The notes under the pieces are model-generated. The model did no database searches. It saw only the letters and a list, made by a program, of their open reading frames with translations, and was not told where the DNA came from. The position numbers and the translations under genes are program-made. This document shows, in pieces, positions 7,166 through 15,378 of a stretch of 18,532 nucleotides of DNA. Positions within the stretch are counted from its first letter, which is position 1, and each line of letters starts with the position of its first letter. This stretch comes from CAWFGW01 sp963815495 (GTDB lineage: Bacteria > Bacteroidota > Bacteroidia > Cytophagales > JAAEPT01): contig CAWFGW010000020.1 in NCBI GenBank assembly GCA_963815495.1, positions 1-18,532 of the forward strand, in the 5' to 3' direction.

Positions 7166-7569
7166 TGTATAAGAAATTTAACAAATCAGGTTTAGTTATC
7201 GCTACAGTAGTAGGTGTTGCTATTTTAGCGACAGCATTACTTGCATCTAGTGTAGATTTCGCACTAAAAGGGGGTTATGTATTAATGGCAATTGCAGCGC
7301 TTACTGCAATAGGTTTGCCTCTCTTCTTTGCCTTGGATAACCCAAAAAGCCTTATTCGAAGTGGTATTAGTGTTGGTGTAATAGCGGTAATTTTCGGAGT
7401 GATTTACGGTATTAGTTCTGGCGAGTTGTTGCCTCAATATATTGCTCAAGGTGTTTCCTCTGGTCAGGTTCAATTCTCAGGAGCAATGATTACCATGATG
7501 ATGGTAATGATCGGTTTAGCAATTGTGTCTGTAATAGTAACTGAAGTTTACAACCTTTTTAAGAAGTGA
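7165..7569 (+). CDS. Four-helix membrane protein of the exbB-exbD operon
   Basis: A 134-residue hydrophobic protein with four likely transmembrane helices (about 9-27, 36-57, 66-83 and 105-127) and few charged residues apart from the termini. The start ATG shares one base with the exbB stop codon and the gene's stop overlaps the next start, so translation is coupled on both sides. No named domain is recognised. A small membrane protein in this position between ExbB and ExbD is something I recall from other Bacteroidota genomes, which suggests an accessory or extra structural subunit of this motor, but the function is unknown. Confidence 0.85.
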   Translation: MYKKFNKSGLVIATVVGVAILATALLASSVDFALKGGYVLMAIAALTAIGLPLFFALDNPKSLIRSGISVGVIAVIFGVIYGISSGELLPQYIAQGVSSGQVQFSGAMITMMMVMIGLAIVSVIVTEVYNLFKK

Positions 7570-8123
7570 TAAAAAAGAAAGATAGAGCCATAGTAGAAGT
7601 TAATAGCAGCTCGATGGCTGATATTGCCTTTCTATTGTTGATCTTTTTTTTGGTGACGACCACCATCGTGAATGAGCGAGGTTTGCCTATTACCTTGCCT
7701 CAAAAAGTGGATGAAAACGTTGAGGTTGATATCATCGACCGAAACGTGTTTAAAGTGTTGGTTAACTCACAAGACAACCTATTAGTTGAAGGTGAGCCAA
7801 TGGAATTAGAAGGAATTAAAGGAGATGCTATTGAGTTTTTAAAAAACAATGGTCGAAATCCTAACCTATCAGATAGCCCTCAAGATGCAATCATTTCATT
7901 TAAAACAGATAGAGGTACCTCTTACGAAATGTATATCCGTGTGTTAGATGAATTAAAGGCAGCTTACCATACTGTAAGAGCAGAATATTTAGGTATTACT
8001 GTTGAAGATTATTTAAAACTAAATTCTGAAGATCGAAATGATAACCAATTGTTGAGCAAAGCTCAAGATGCTTTTCCAATGCAACTTTCAGAAGCAGAAC
8101 CAACAAACGTGGGAACCTATTAA
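7566..8123 (+). CDS. exbD: ExbD/TolR-family biopolymer transport protein (first copy)
   Basis: A 185-residue type II membrane protein. A short basic cytoplasmic N-terminus is followed by one transmembrane helix carrying SSMADIAFLLLIFFLVTT. The aspartate in MAD (D19) is the proton-carrying residue known from ExbD/TolR. The rest is a periplasmic domain with the usual ExbD folding core (FKVLVNSQDNLLVEGE) and a longer C-terminal tail (about 140-185) than in E. coli ExbD. The start is GTG 7566, which overlaps the stop of the preceding gene by four bases; this start gives the normal short N-terminus and there is no better ATG. It works with the ExbB-like protein as the rotor/plug subunit. Confidence 0.92.
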   Translation: MIKKKDRAIVEVNSSSMADIAFLLLIFFLVTTTIVNERGLPITLPQKVDENVEVDIIDRNVFKVLVNSQDNLLVEGEPMELEGIKGDAIEFLKNNGRNPNLSDSPQDAIISFKTDRGTSYEMYIRVLDELKAAYHTVRAEYLGITVEDYLKLNSEDRNDNQLLSKAQDAFPMQLSEAEPTNVGTY

Positions 8124-8125
8124 GT

Positions 8126-8584
8126 ATGGGATTTAAACGAAAAACAAAAACCTCTCAAGAAATACCAACATCAGCGTTGCCTGATATTATTTTTATATTG
8201 TTGTTTTTCTTTATGGTTACAACTAAAATGCGGAAAGAAAACCTGTTGGTAGAAAACACTCGCCCTCAGGTAACGCAACTTCAAAAGTTAGAACAAAAAA
8301 ATACGGTTAGTTTTATTTACATTGGAAAACCTAAGAAAACAGAGGTTTACGGCACTGAACCTAGAATTCAGGTAAATGATGCTTTTGTTTCACCTAATGA
8401 AATTCTTCAGTTTATACAACAAGAAAAAACTAAGTTAGGTCCAAAAGCTAGCCAAATAAAGGTGGTGCTTAAAATTGATAAAGAAGCTAAAATGGGTTTA
8501 ATCACTGATGTGAAAATGAAGCTAAGAGAAGCAGATGCCCGTAGAATTGTTTATTCTGCTAATAAATTGACGGAAGTTTACTAA
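8126..8584 (+). CDS. exbD: ExbD/TolR-family biopolymer transport protein (second copy)
   Basis: A 152-residue second ExbD paralogue, starting two bases after the stop of the first. The transmembrane helix reads TSALPDIIFILLFFFMVTT with the conserved membrane aspartate at D20 preceded by proline. The periplasmic part includes VSFIYIGKP and RIQVNDAFVSPNEIL, then KVVLKIDKEAKMGLITDVKMKLREADARRIVYS, the normal ExbD C-terminal fold. The two ExbD copies differ clearly in sequence, suggesting a hetero-oligomeric ExbD in the complex, as proposed for Bacteroidota. No tonB gene follows, so the partner is encoded elsewhere. Last gene of the operon; a 70-base gap and a new promoter-like box follow. Confidence 0.92.
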   Translation: MGFKRKTKTSQEIPTSALPDIIFILLFFFMVTTKMRKENLLVENTRPQVTQLQKLEQKNTVSFIYIGKPKKTEVYGTEPRIQVNDAFVSPNEILQFIQQEKTKLGPKASQIKVVLKIDKEAKMGLITDVKMKLREADARRIVYSANKLTEVY

Positions 8585-8629
8585 TACAAATTCATAAATG
8601 TGATACATGCTTTTTTTGTGAGTTTGTTT

Positions 8630-8637
8630 TACATTTG
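8630..8637 (+). promoter_or_regulatory. Bacteroidota -7 promoter box TACATTTG
   Basis: TACATTTG matches the TAnnTTTG -7 element of Bacteroidota sigma-A promoters exactly and lies 17 bases before the ATG of the downstream membrane protein. No good TTTG -33 element is at the usual 19-21 base distance, only a T-rich stretch with TTTG closer in (8615-8618), so strength and use are uncertain. Confidence 0.4.
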
Positions 8638-8654
8638 AATAGATACCAGCTAAG

Positions 8655-10634
8655 ATGACCAAACAAATAAAAATTGAAACAACAGCATTAGTTGCTGTTA
8701 CGCTAATTGCAGGTTTTTTTTTAAAAGATATAGTTAAATTCAATTCAATTCTATTTCCTTTATTGCTTGCAATAGCATCGTATTTCATTTTTAAAAAAAA
8801 CCAATACAACACTACTTTTTTGGCAATAAGTATATCACTAATCTATGTGATGTTTATCTATTTAATATTTCCTAAAATCTACTATGATGACACTGGCTTT
8901 GTGATCCGTTACTTTCAAAATTTTTGGGAAGGACATTGGTTTAAATTTAATGTTTCAGATGACCCTGTATTTGGCTTGTCTGGATTTTTGTATGGGTTAG
9001 TTGGGGGTACGTTATGTTACCTGAAATTTTTACGACCTGAAGATGCAATAGATACGCTATGTGTTGTGGGTATATTTTTTACCTCTTTTTTGATGTTCAA
9101 GATTCAATTAAAAATTTTTAAACGAATAGACCTTGCGTTGATATTTTGGGTACTGTGTATGTTTGGAAATTCCTATTTTTTAAATGCTTCAAATAAAGGA
9201 TTAGAAACACCTTTTCATACAGCAATAGTCTTGTCAACGATTTACTTTTTTTTAGCTAAAAAAGGAAGTTGGATGTGGTTATTTATGGGGCTTAGTGTAG
9301 CATCAAAGTTAGATGCAGTACCAACTGTGGTAGCATTAGGTATTGCTTATTTAACTCAAGTACTAACCGATGATAAACCCTTAGACCGGTTTATCAATTT
9401 TTTACAAAACGAATTTATATATGCCGTAGCTGTAATGTCAGTTTATCTAGTTGTTACTTTTCTTTTGTTTGGGTCACCAATGCCTCATTCAGGAGCTACT
9501 AAATTAGCCTATCATCAAAATGGTAGTAGTTTTTGGTTCCCATTTTTAGAACCTTTGATTGATCATGGAAGTTATACTTTTCTGCTCGTGGGTTTTCTCG
9601 TTTTGTTCAGCGTAAGTATAGTTACTGTTCATTTAGTTGAAAAAAAAGATAGGGCTATTTCTTTAGTGTTTGGTTTTGCATTTATCGGTACAATGATTTT
9701 GTACTACATTTATAACCCCTACGAAAGGATGATGTGGTACTATCCTCTCCCTATATTTCTTTTGCTATTGCAGATAAGCGTTAGTACTTTTTTTATTTCT
9801 AATTCGGTTTTTAAACATCGAAGTTACATTGCTTGCCTACTTGCTTTTGTGATTTTCGGAGGCTCAATGTTTTCATTTGTTGTCAGTGATAATAAATATT
9901 GGCTACAATCAATAAAAACCACAGAATTTCAACGAATGCAGATAGGGTATGACTTAGCTACTAAAGCACACGAAACAGATACAATTGCTTCATATCATGG
10001 TTTACCAATTTGCAGAACAAAAGCATATGTTTTGGATATGACAGGCTTAAATAGTGAGTTGGCAACAGAGGAAAAACTAGATGAAGGTAATTTATTAAGT
10101 AAATTTAAACCTCACTGGTATGAAACTCACCTTGGTGACCAGACTATTGCTACTTTAAATCACCAAGGCAAGTATGGTATTGATTTACAGTATTATAGCT
10201 TTGTAAAATATGCTTACCCACCAATCACAGTGTTTAAGAGAGATAACTTTGCGAACTATACCTTTAGTAAGATTAATCTAAATAATGTTGCTAATGTAAA
10301 GGTAGTTGAGCCTTGTGGTAGTTTTAACATTTATATATCACCAAGATTAGAGTTGGTATCATTGCCTTTCAAAAAGTCTTCTACATTATTTTTTGGTAAT
10401 GATAGATTTGGTACAGATTATTATTTGATTGTGGAAGAATATTCAGGAGATAAAAAAGTCTATGAATCTAGAACTTATGTGCATCCTTTGAATAAAAATA
10501 TACCTTCAGAAACAGTTATGCCGATAGCACATCAAATTCACTCAGACAGCGTGACATCAGTTGTGTTAAAAGCAGATATTGACTGGATAAGCGTACATAT
10601 CAGTACACCTATCCTTCAAAACGTAGATTATTGA
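8655..10634 (+). CDS. Multi-spanning membrane protein, GT-C-like glycosyltransferase
   Basis: A 659-residue protein with about 10-12 transmembrane helices in the first 400 residues and a soluble C-terminal domain (about 410-659). The first large loop carries YYDDTGFVIRYFQNFWEGHW (DD at 78-79), matching the DD(A/T)-(F/Y)-I..RY..N...G pattern at the catalytic loop of GT-C enzymes that use polyprenyl-phosphate sugars. NKGLETPF (180-187) and GLSVASKLDAVPT (212-224) match the conserved G(M/L)ETP and 'LxxRPD' positions of the same family, although the usual arginine is K218 here. It would act at the outer face of the inner membrane, adding a sugar to a lipid, glycan or protein; donor and acceptor cannot be told. 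It appears to be a single-gene unit, convergent with the CHAT gene. Family moderately sure, reaction unknown. Confidence 0.7.
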   Translation: MTKQIKIETTALVAVTLIAGFFLKDIVKFNSILFPLLLAIASYFIFKKNQYNTTFLAISISLIYVMFIYLIFPKIYYDDTGFVIRYFQNFWEGHWFKFNVSDDPVFGLSGFLYGLVGGTLCYLKFLRPEDAIDTLCVVGIFFTSFLMFKIQLKIFKRIDLALIFWVLCMFGNSYFLNASNKGLETPFHTAIVLSTIYFFLAKKGSWMWLFMGLSVASKLDAVPTVVALGIAYLTQVLTDDKPLDRFINFLQNEFIYAVAVMSVYLVVTFLLFGSPMPHSGATKLAYHQNGSSFWFPFLEPLIDHGSYTFLLVGFLVLFSVSIVTVHLVEKKDRAISLVFGFAFIGTMILYYIYNPYERMMWYYPLPIFLLLLQISVSTFFISNSVFKHRSYIACLLAFVIFGGSMFSFVVSDNKYWLQSIKTTEFQRMQIGYDLATKAHETDTIASYHGLPICRTKAYVLDMTGLNSELATEEKLDEGNLLSKFKPHWYETHLGDQTIATLNHQGKYGIDLQYYSFVKYAYPPITVFKRDNFANYTFSKINLNNVANVKVVEPCGSFNIYISPRLELVSLPFKKSSTLFFGNDRFGTDYYLIVEEYSGDKKVYESRTYVHPLNKNIPSETVMPIAHQIHSDSVTSVVLKADIDWISVHISTPILQNVDY

Positions 10635-10714
10635 GTTTTTCTATAGGGGTAAGCCAAAGCAATTTATTTGTCAAGAGTTTTCTTTACAGAGCATTTTAAA
10701 AGTATGATTCGTTG

Positions 10715-13700
10715 CTATTTACCCACCATTACAAATGCTCCCCAGTATATTCTTTCTGGGTTTTTCTTTCTGATTTCTTTTTTAGCTTCAATAAAAGCTT
10801 GTCTTTTATCTCCTAGTTCTATCCATTTTTGGTAGAAGGTATCCATCAGCTGCATGGTTACTTCATCCGATACCTTAAACAAACTCATGATTACTGATTT
10901 TGCACCAGCAACAATGAATGCTCGCTGCAAACCAAAAACCCCTTCTCCAATTTGCACGTCACCTAGGCCAGTTTCACAAGCAGACAGCACAACCATTTCT
11001 GTGTTACTTAGGTCAAGGTTCATGGCTTCGTATGCTGTTAAAATACCGCTTTCTAAATTGAAGTCATACACATCTTTGTTTTCCATTATTTCTCCAGCAT
11101 GAGTCATTAATAATCCTGATTTTAATAAAGGATTGATTACAGCTCGCTGCTCGTCTAAACCTGTGTTCACCGAAGCATCTCTTTGTGTGTTGTCAGCTAT
11201 GAAAAAACCATGCGTTGCAAAATGTAATATTCTAGGGCTTACAATCTTTTTTATAGTGTCCTCTGTCGCATTTTCGTACAGGTATACTTCGGTTTTCCAT
11301 CCTTTTTCCTTCAAGAAATCGTTTACAAGCTGCACTTCTTTTTCTGCTCCTGGTAGTTGCTTTACTGTTTGAGCTATGCTGGCATTGTTGTGGTCGGTTC
11401 TGGTTACGTTTTTGTCATAAAACGCTGGGTTACCTACAAATGTGGCTCTGTCAGATAGTTGTGCGGTACTACTCGTAGGTGCTTTTAACAGATCTTTAGT
11501 GTTGCTGACAAGCACAATGTTGTTTTCATCCAGCACGTAATTTCCGTCAGCGTTACGCAACGATTCTACATTTATTTCATTGTATACACCTTCTGAAGAG
11601 AAATAAATAGTCGCACCTTTTGGTATTTTTTCACTTATAGGTTTCCAAAAATGTTCGTAAGAGATGTTGTCGTCTAAGCTAAGTTTAGTAGTGTTTCTAT
11701 AATATTTAACATACTTCCGCTCTAAGTCAGTGCCGTTAGGAATAATGACCACTTCTGGTGCTTTTTTCGTTTCTGGTGAAATGATTAATGCTGCATAAAT
11801 AACCGAGTCTGAAAAAGCTTTATCGTAGTACCTATACCGAATCATTTCTATGGCATATTCATTAGGGTTTAATTGATCACGAACTGTTTCCCAAGTAATC
11901 TGTTCTTTTTTCTTTTTTCTACTTTTATTACTTTCCGAGAAAGCTACTGATTTTTCGCTTAGCTCTTTTTCTAACGAGTTAATCTCTTTCTCAAGTTCGT
12001 CTTTTGTTGCTTCACCTAGTTCCTTTAGTTGCTCGTCTGTGTATGAAAGTTTAGCGGTAAGTTGCTCTCGAAGAAAAATCCAAAGAGTAAACTTATCGAT
12101 TAGGTCTTGATCATTGCTGTTAACAATAGCTTGCCTCAGTTGTATGGATGAATTTAAAAGTAAAGCTTTAGTTTCTAACGTGAAGTTGTAAACATTTTCA
12201 ATTAGCTCTTCTTTATTATTTCTAAACTTAAAAGCTAAAGTGTTATAAAATTCAAAATCACTCCTTATTTTACGCCAAAATTTACTTTTCTCACTTTCGC
12301 TTAACCAAGTGAAATAGTTGTCGATAAATGAAAGGTAATAACTAGTTGTTTGATCTAAAATGTCAATTGCCTTATTGTAGTCTTTTTTGATATAGTGAAT
12401 TTGACCTTGTTTACTAAGTGCATAGACATACTCTGGGTGATCTTTGCTAAACTTGTTTTTATATTTATCTCCAGCTGATTCAAATTGTTTAATTGCTAAA
12501 TCGTATTTACCCTGTTTTTTATAGATTTCACCTTTCAAAATTTCAATCGTAGCAACGCTTTCATTGTTTTTATCGATATCTAAAGCAAGAAAAATAGACT
12601 CAGCCTTATTGATTAACTCTAGCGCTTTGTCAAGATTGTCAGTTTCTATATGATAATAAGCAAGGTTTTTTAATGCCTGAGCATAACGAGGCGATTCACG
12701 TACTTTTCCAGACACATCACCTTGGTTAAACTCTTGTGCTACTTTTGCAGCGTGAATTAAGTAATTATAAACTTCATCGCCTTTGTCGCCATCTAATAAT
12801 CGGCTAAGCGCGAGCTCTGTCATGGTTTCAGCAACATATATGTTGTTGTCTGAACCGTAAAACCGCTCTTGTTTGGTTAGTATTTTTTCAAATTGTTTGA
12901 TTGCTTCTGGATAATTGCCAAGCGAAGAGTATAGTTTTGCTTGAAGAATTAATGCTTCCATATAAGCAAGAGAATTTTCTCCAAAGCTTTCTTTTGCTAA
13001 TGCTAATCCTCTTTGTGATGTTTTTCCTGCTTGTGTAAACTCACCTATCCTTATGTATAAATCAGTGAGATTGTTAATGGTGTTGAGCAACACACGGTGG
13101 TTTGTGCCAAATATTTCTTCTTTATATTTAATGGATTTGAGTAGCTCTTGTTCAAGTTTAGAATATTCACCTTTTGCCAAATAAAGACTCGTAAACTCAC
13201 TTACATCAATATCTTTTCGGTACTTTCTTTTCTTGTCTTTTTCTACATCGTTTAACAATGCATGTGCTTCTTTAAAGTTGTTTTCGGCTTCTTTTAGGTT
13301 TCCTATCATTAAGTTGTATTTCCCTAAAAATAGGAGGTAGTCGGCTTTGCTTGTTCTCTTTTTGTTGGCTGTGATGTAGTATACTTTTTTACAAACGCGA
13401 TTATATTTTTCGGCTTCCTGCATTTGTCCAATATGAAAATGAGCTTCAGCAAGAAGGGTGGCTTGAACGGCTAACCGATCAGTTTTTGAGAAATCATAAT
13501 ATTTTTCGGCAACGGCATACCCTGATTCTAATTGCTCAATCGCCTCAGTATACTTTTCTTGCAGTGTGAGAAACTTTGCGTAAAGGTTAGAATATCTGAG
13601 GTAGTCGACATGTGTTTGGCTAAATTCTCCGAGGTAATGGTTCTTGTAGCTTGAATTAAAAATTGCTTCTGCTTCAGAGAAGTCGTTGCTATACTCAACC

Positions 13701-15016
13701 AGTAGTTCTGCTTTGTTTATTTTTGCTAAATGATAGGTGTTTGAAGTTTCAGGGTATAGCTTTTTTAATAATGCTAATGATTTATTTTGAGCCTCAAGAG
13801 CGATTTTTAACTCTTCCAACTTGGCATGTGTTTCTAAGGAGAGTTCAAGGTAGGTGAGGTAGTAGGGGTGGTCTCTAGGAATTAAGTCTTCTAAAACCAG
13901 TTCTTTTAATAATTCCTTAGCTTCAAGAAAGTTGGTTTTGATAAGTTGTTTTTTTATATCAACAAAATAAATTCTAGCACGATTTACATTACCCTTGTCA
14001 TAGTATTTTTTTATTTCAGAATAAAAATAGTTGCGTTTTCCCCTTACTTCGCTGTCTTGGTTCTCAATCCAACTACATTCCATCACCTTACTTAAAATTC
14101 TGTAGTGGTCTGGGCTAGTGATTTCGTATCGGTAGTCATACTTACTTTTAGACATAGAACTGTACGTGTCTAGAAATGATGTTAGCGCTTCATCATAAAT
14201 CTCTAAGTAATACAACTGTAAGCTTTTTAGATAAAGGTTATCTACATAAGCAATGTCTTTCTTTCCAATTTCATTCTCAATCCATTTTTCAGCTACACTT
14301 CGTGCTGAATCAGCTTTTTTATACTCTCCTTTTTCTAAGAGTATTTGTGCAATAAAATTTAGGTGATTACCTAACCCTCTTTTGATACGGATTAACTCTG
14401 GTTTTTTATATTTTTTCTTTTTTACTTTTCCAGACTTAGCATCTGTATACTCATAATACGGAGTGATTTTTTCTTTGTAATAACTCGTAAGTGAACGAGC
14501 TATGCTGTAAGCTTCAGCATAAAAGCCTTGCGCAAAAAGTAACTTACTTTCGGTTTTTTGCACTTCTGGTGTGTATTTCAACTTACCCGTTATTTCAAGT
14601 ACTTTCACTGCATCACTATAATACTTCAGTGCATCGTTCACATACCTGTATTCAATCAACGTGTTTGCAATCTCGAGATTATTGGAAATTAATTCTTGTG
14701 CTTCTTTATCTGTACTCGAAATGAGTGCTATCCCTTTGTTCATTTCTGTTAGTGCAGTTGCCAGCGGATTCCCCATTCCTAATAGGCCTTTTCCCTTTAG
14801 CACACGATAATGCCCTTCATGAATCTTGGCAGTATTTCCAGTTTTAGATTGGTAAAAATCAATGAATTTATCGAGGCTGCTTATGTAGTCTTTATATTCA
14901 CCGCTAATGTAATAGCCCTCTAGTTTTTGTGATTCTTTTAATAATTTTTTTGGTAATTCTTGGCCAGAGGCTCCTAAACATATAATTAAAGAAAAAAAGA
15001 ATAATAGATGTTTCAT
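10715..15016 (-). CDS. Exported TPR-repeat protein with C-terminal CHAT protease domain
   Basis: A 1433-residue protein in three parts. Residues 1-19 form a signal peptide (hydrophobic FFFSLIICLGASG, probable cut before QELPKK). Residues about 30-960 are alpha-helical TPR-type repeats, for example GNYPEAIKQFEKIL, DNLDKALELINKA, GKYDLAIKQFESA and KDYNKAIDILDQT. A helical linker with a charged coiled coil (about 1015-1060) leads to the CHAT domain (about 1090-1433). The caspase-like dyad is present: H1269 in LHFATHGFF and C1347 in LSACETG, followed by GEGVFGLQRAFIVAGAKSVIMSLF and the terminal YWGAFVMVG. CHAT (caspase HetF associated with TPRs) proteases belong to the separase/caspase clan. The signal peptide puts this one in the periplasm or beyond; no T9SS sorting domain is seen. 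It stands alone, divergent from dnaA. Substrate and trigger are unknown; no partner gene is adjacent. Confidence 0.92.
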   Translation of the reverse strand: MKHLLFFFSLIICLGASGQELPKKLLKESQKLEGYYISGEYKDYISSLDKFIDFYQSKTGNTAKIHEGHYRVLKGKGLLGMGNPLATALTEMNKGIALISSTDKEAQELISNNLEIANTLIEYRYVNDALKYYSDAVKVLEITGKLKYTPEVQKTESKLLFAQGFYAEAYSIARSLTSYYKEKITPYYEYTDAKSGKVKKKKYKKPELIRIKRGLGNHLNFIAQILLEKGEYKKADSARSVAEKWIENEIGKKDIAYVDNLYLKSLQLYYLEIYDEALTSFLDTYSSMSKSKYDYRYEITSPDHYRILSKVMECSWIENQDSEVRGKRNYFYSEIKKYYDKGNVNRARIYFVDIKKQLIKTNFLEAKELLKELVLEDLIPRDHPYYLTYLELSLETHAKLEELKIALEAQNKSLALLKKLYPETSNTYHLAKINKAELLVEYSNDFSEAEAIFNSSYKNHYLGEFSQTHVDYLRYSNLYAKFLTLQEKYTEAIEQLESGYAVAEKYYDFSKTDRLAVQATLLAEAHFHIGQMQEAEKYNRVCKKVYYITANKKRTSKADYLLFLGKYNLMIGNLKEAENNFKEAHALLNDVEKDKKRKYRKDIDVSEFTSLYLAKGEYSKLEQELLKSIKYKEEIFGTNHRVLLNTINNLTDLYIRIGEFTQAGKTSQRGLALAKESFGENSLAYMEALILQAKLYSSLGNYPEAIKQFEKILTKQERFYGSDNNIYVAETMTELALSRLLDGDKGDEVYNYLIHAAKVAQEFNQGDVSGKVRESPRYAQALKNLAYYHIETDNLDKALELINKAESIFLALDIDKNNESVATIEILKGEIYKKQGKYDLAIKQFESAGDKYKNKFSKDHPEYVYALSKQGQIHYIKKDYNKAIDILDQTTSYYLSFIDNYFTWLSESEKSKFWRKIRSDFEFYNTLAFKFRNNKEELIENVYNFTLETKALLLNSSIQLRQAIVNSNDQDLIDKFTLWIFLREQLTAKLSYTDEQLKELGEATKDELEKEINSLEKELSEKSVAFSESNKSRKKKKEQITWETVRDQLNPNEYAIEMIRYRYYDKAFSDSVIYAALIISPETKKAPEVVIIPNGTDLERKYVKYYRNTTKLSLDDNISYEHFWKPISEKIPKGATIYFSSEGVYNEINVESLRNADGNYVLDENNIVLVSNTKDLLKAPTSSTAQLSDRATFVGNPAFYDKNVTRTDHNNASIAQTVKQLPGAEKEVQLVNDFLKEKGWKTEVYLYENATEDTIKKIVSPRILHFATHGFFIADNTQRDASVNTGLDEQRAVINPLLKSGLLMTHAGEIMENKDVYDFNLESGILTAYEAMNLDLSNTEMVVLSACETGLGDVQIGEGVFGLQRAFIVAGAKSVIMSLFKVSDEVTMQLMDTFYQKWIELGDKRQAFIEAKKEIRKKNPERIYWGAFVMVGK

Positions 15017-15378
15017 AGTTCTGTATTGAGTAATTAGGATAAATCTAACTAATTATAGTGATAAGTAGTAGTAGCAAAGATTATGAATTACTGGTTGAAT
15101 GATGGGAATGTAATTTCCAAGTTAATTTTAATATAAAAAAAAGAGAATTGCCGATGTGCATAACTAACGTGTAGTATGTCAAAACAAATAAAAAATTGTA
15201 ATTTTCGAAGAAATATTTCCAATTATAGGGCTTCTGTCTGTTCTAAATATTTGAACTAAAAAGTCAATAGCAAATGCGTTTTTATGTTATTTTTTTTTTC
15301 TACAATTTTGGTTTTCGAGAGTTGTAAATAATTGTTGAAAGTTTCTGTCTAAGAAAACTTTTTTAACCGCTAGAACTT
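15017..15378. other. Divergent intergenic region between CHAT gene and dnaA
   Basis: A 362-base, very AT-rich spacer that must hold the promoters of both divergent genes. It contains one DnaA-box match (15155-15163), a perfect 10-bp palindrome GAAATATTTC (15210-15219), and long A and T runs (15133-15143, 15287-15301). I found no exact TAnnTTTG box in the dnaA direction and no ORF or structured RNA. AT-richness plus a DnaA box next to dnaA would fit an origin or an autoregulated dnaA promoter, but one box is too few to claim oriC. Confidence 0.5.
15155..15163 (-). promoter_or_regulatory. DnaA box TTATGCACA upstream of dnaA
   Basis: The plus strand reads TGTGCATAA, so the minus strand reads TTATGCACA, a perfect match to the general DnaA-box consensus TTATNCACA. 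It lies 216 bases before the dnaA start. DnaA commonly binds such sites to repress its own gene or to start replication. The same nine bases occur again after dnaA. Confidence 0.55.

Noticed and set aside
8522..8812. 96-codon minus-strand open frame over the exbD-GT-C junction
   Set aside because: Overlaps two real genes on the opposite strand; low-complexity, no family resemblance.
10635..10714. Bidirectional terminator between the converging GT-C and CHAT genes
   Set aside because: The 80-base gap has T- and A-rich stretches but I see no convincing stem-loop.
10715..15016. TPR-CHAT protein as part of a type III-E (gRAMP/Craspase) CRISPR system
   Set aside because: No gRAMP/Cas7-11, Cas1 or array is present, and this protein has a signal peptide; similarity is only at domain level.
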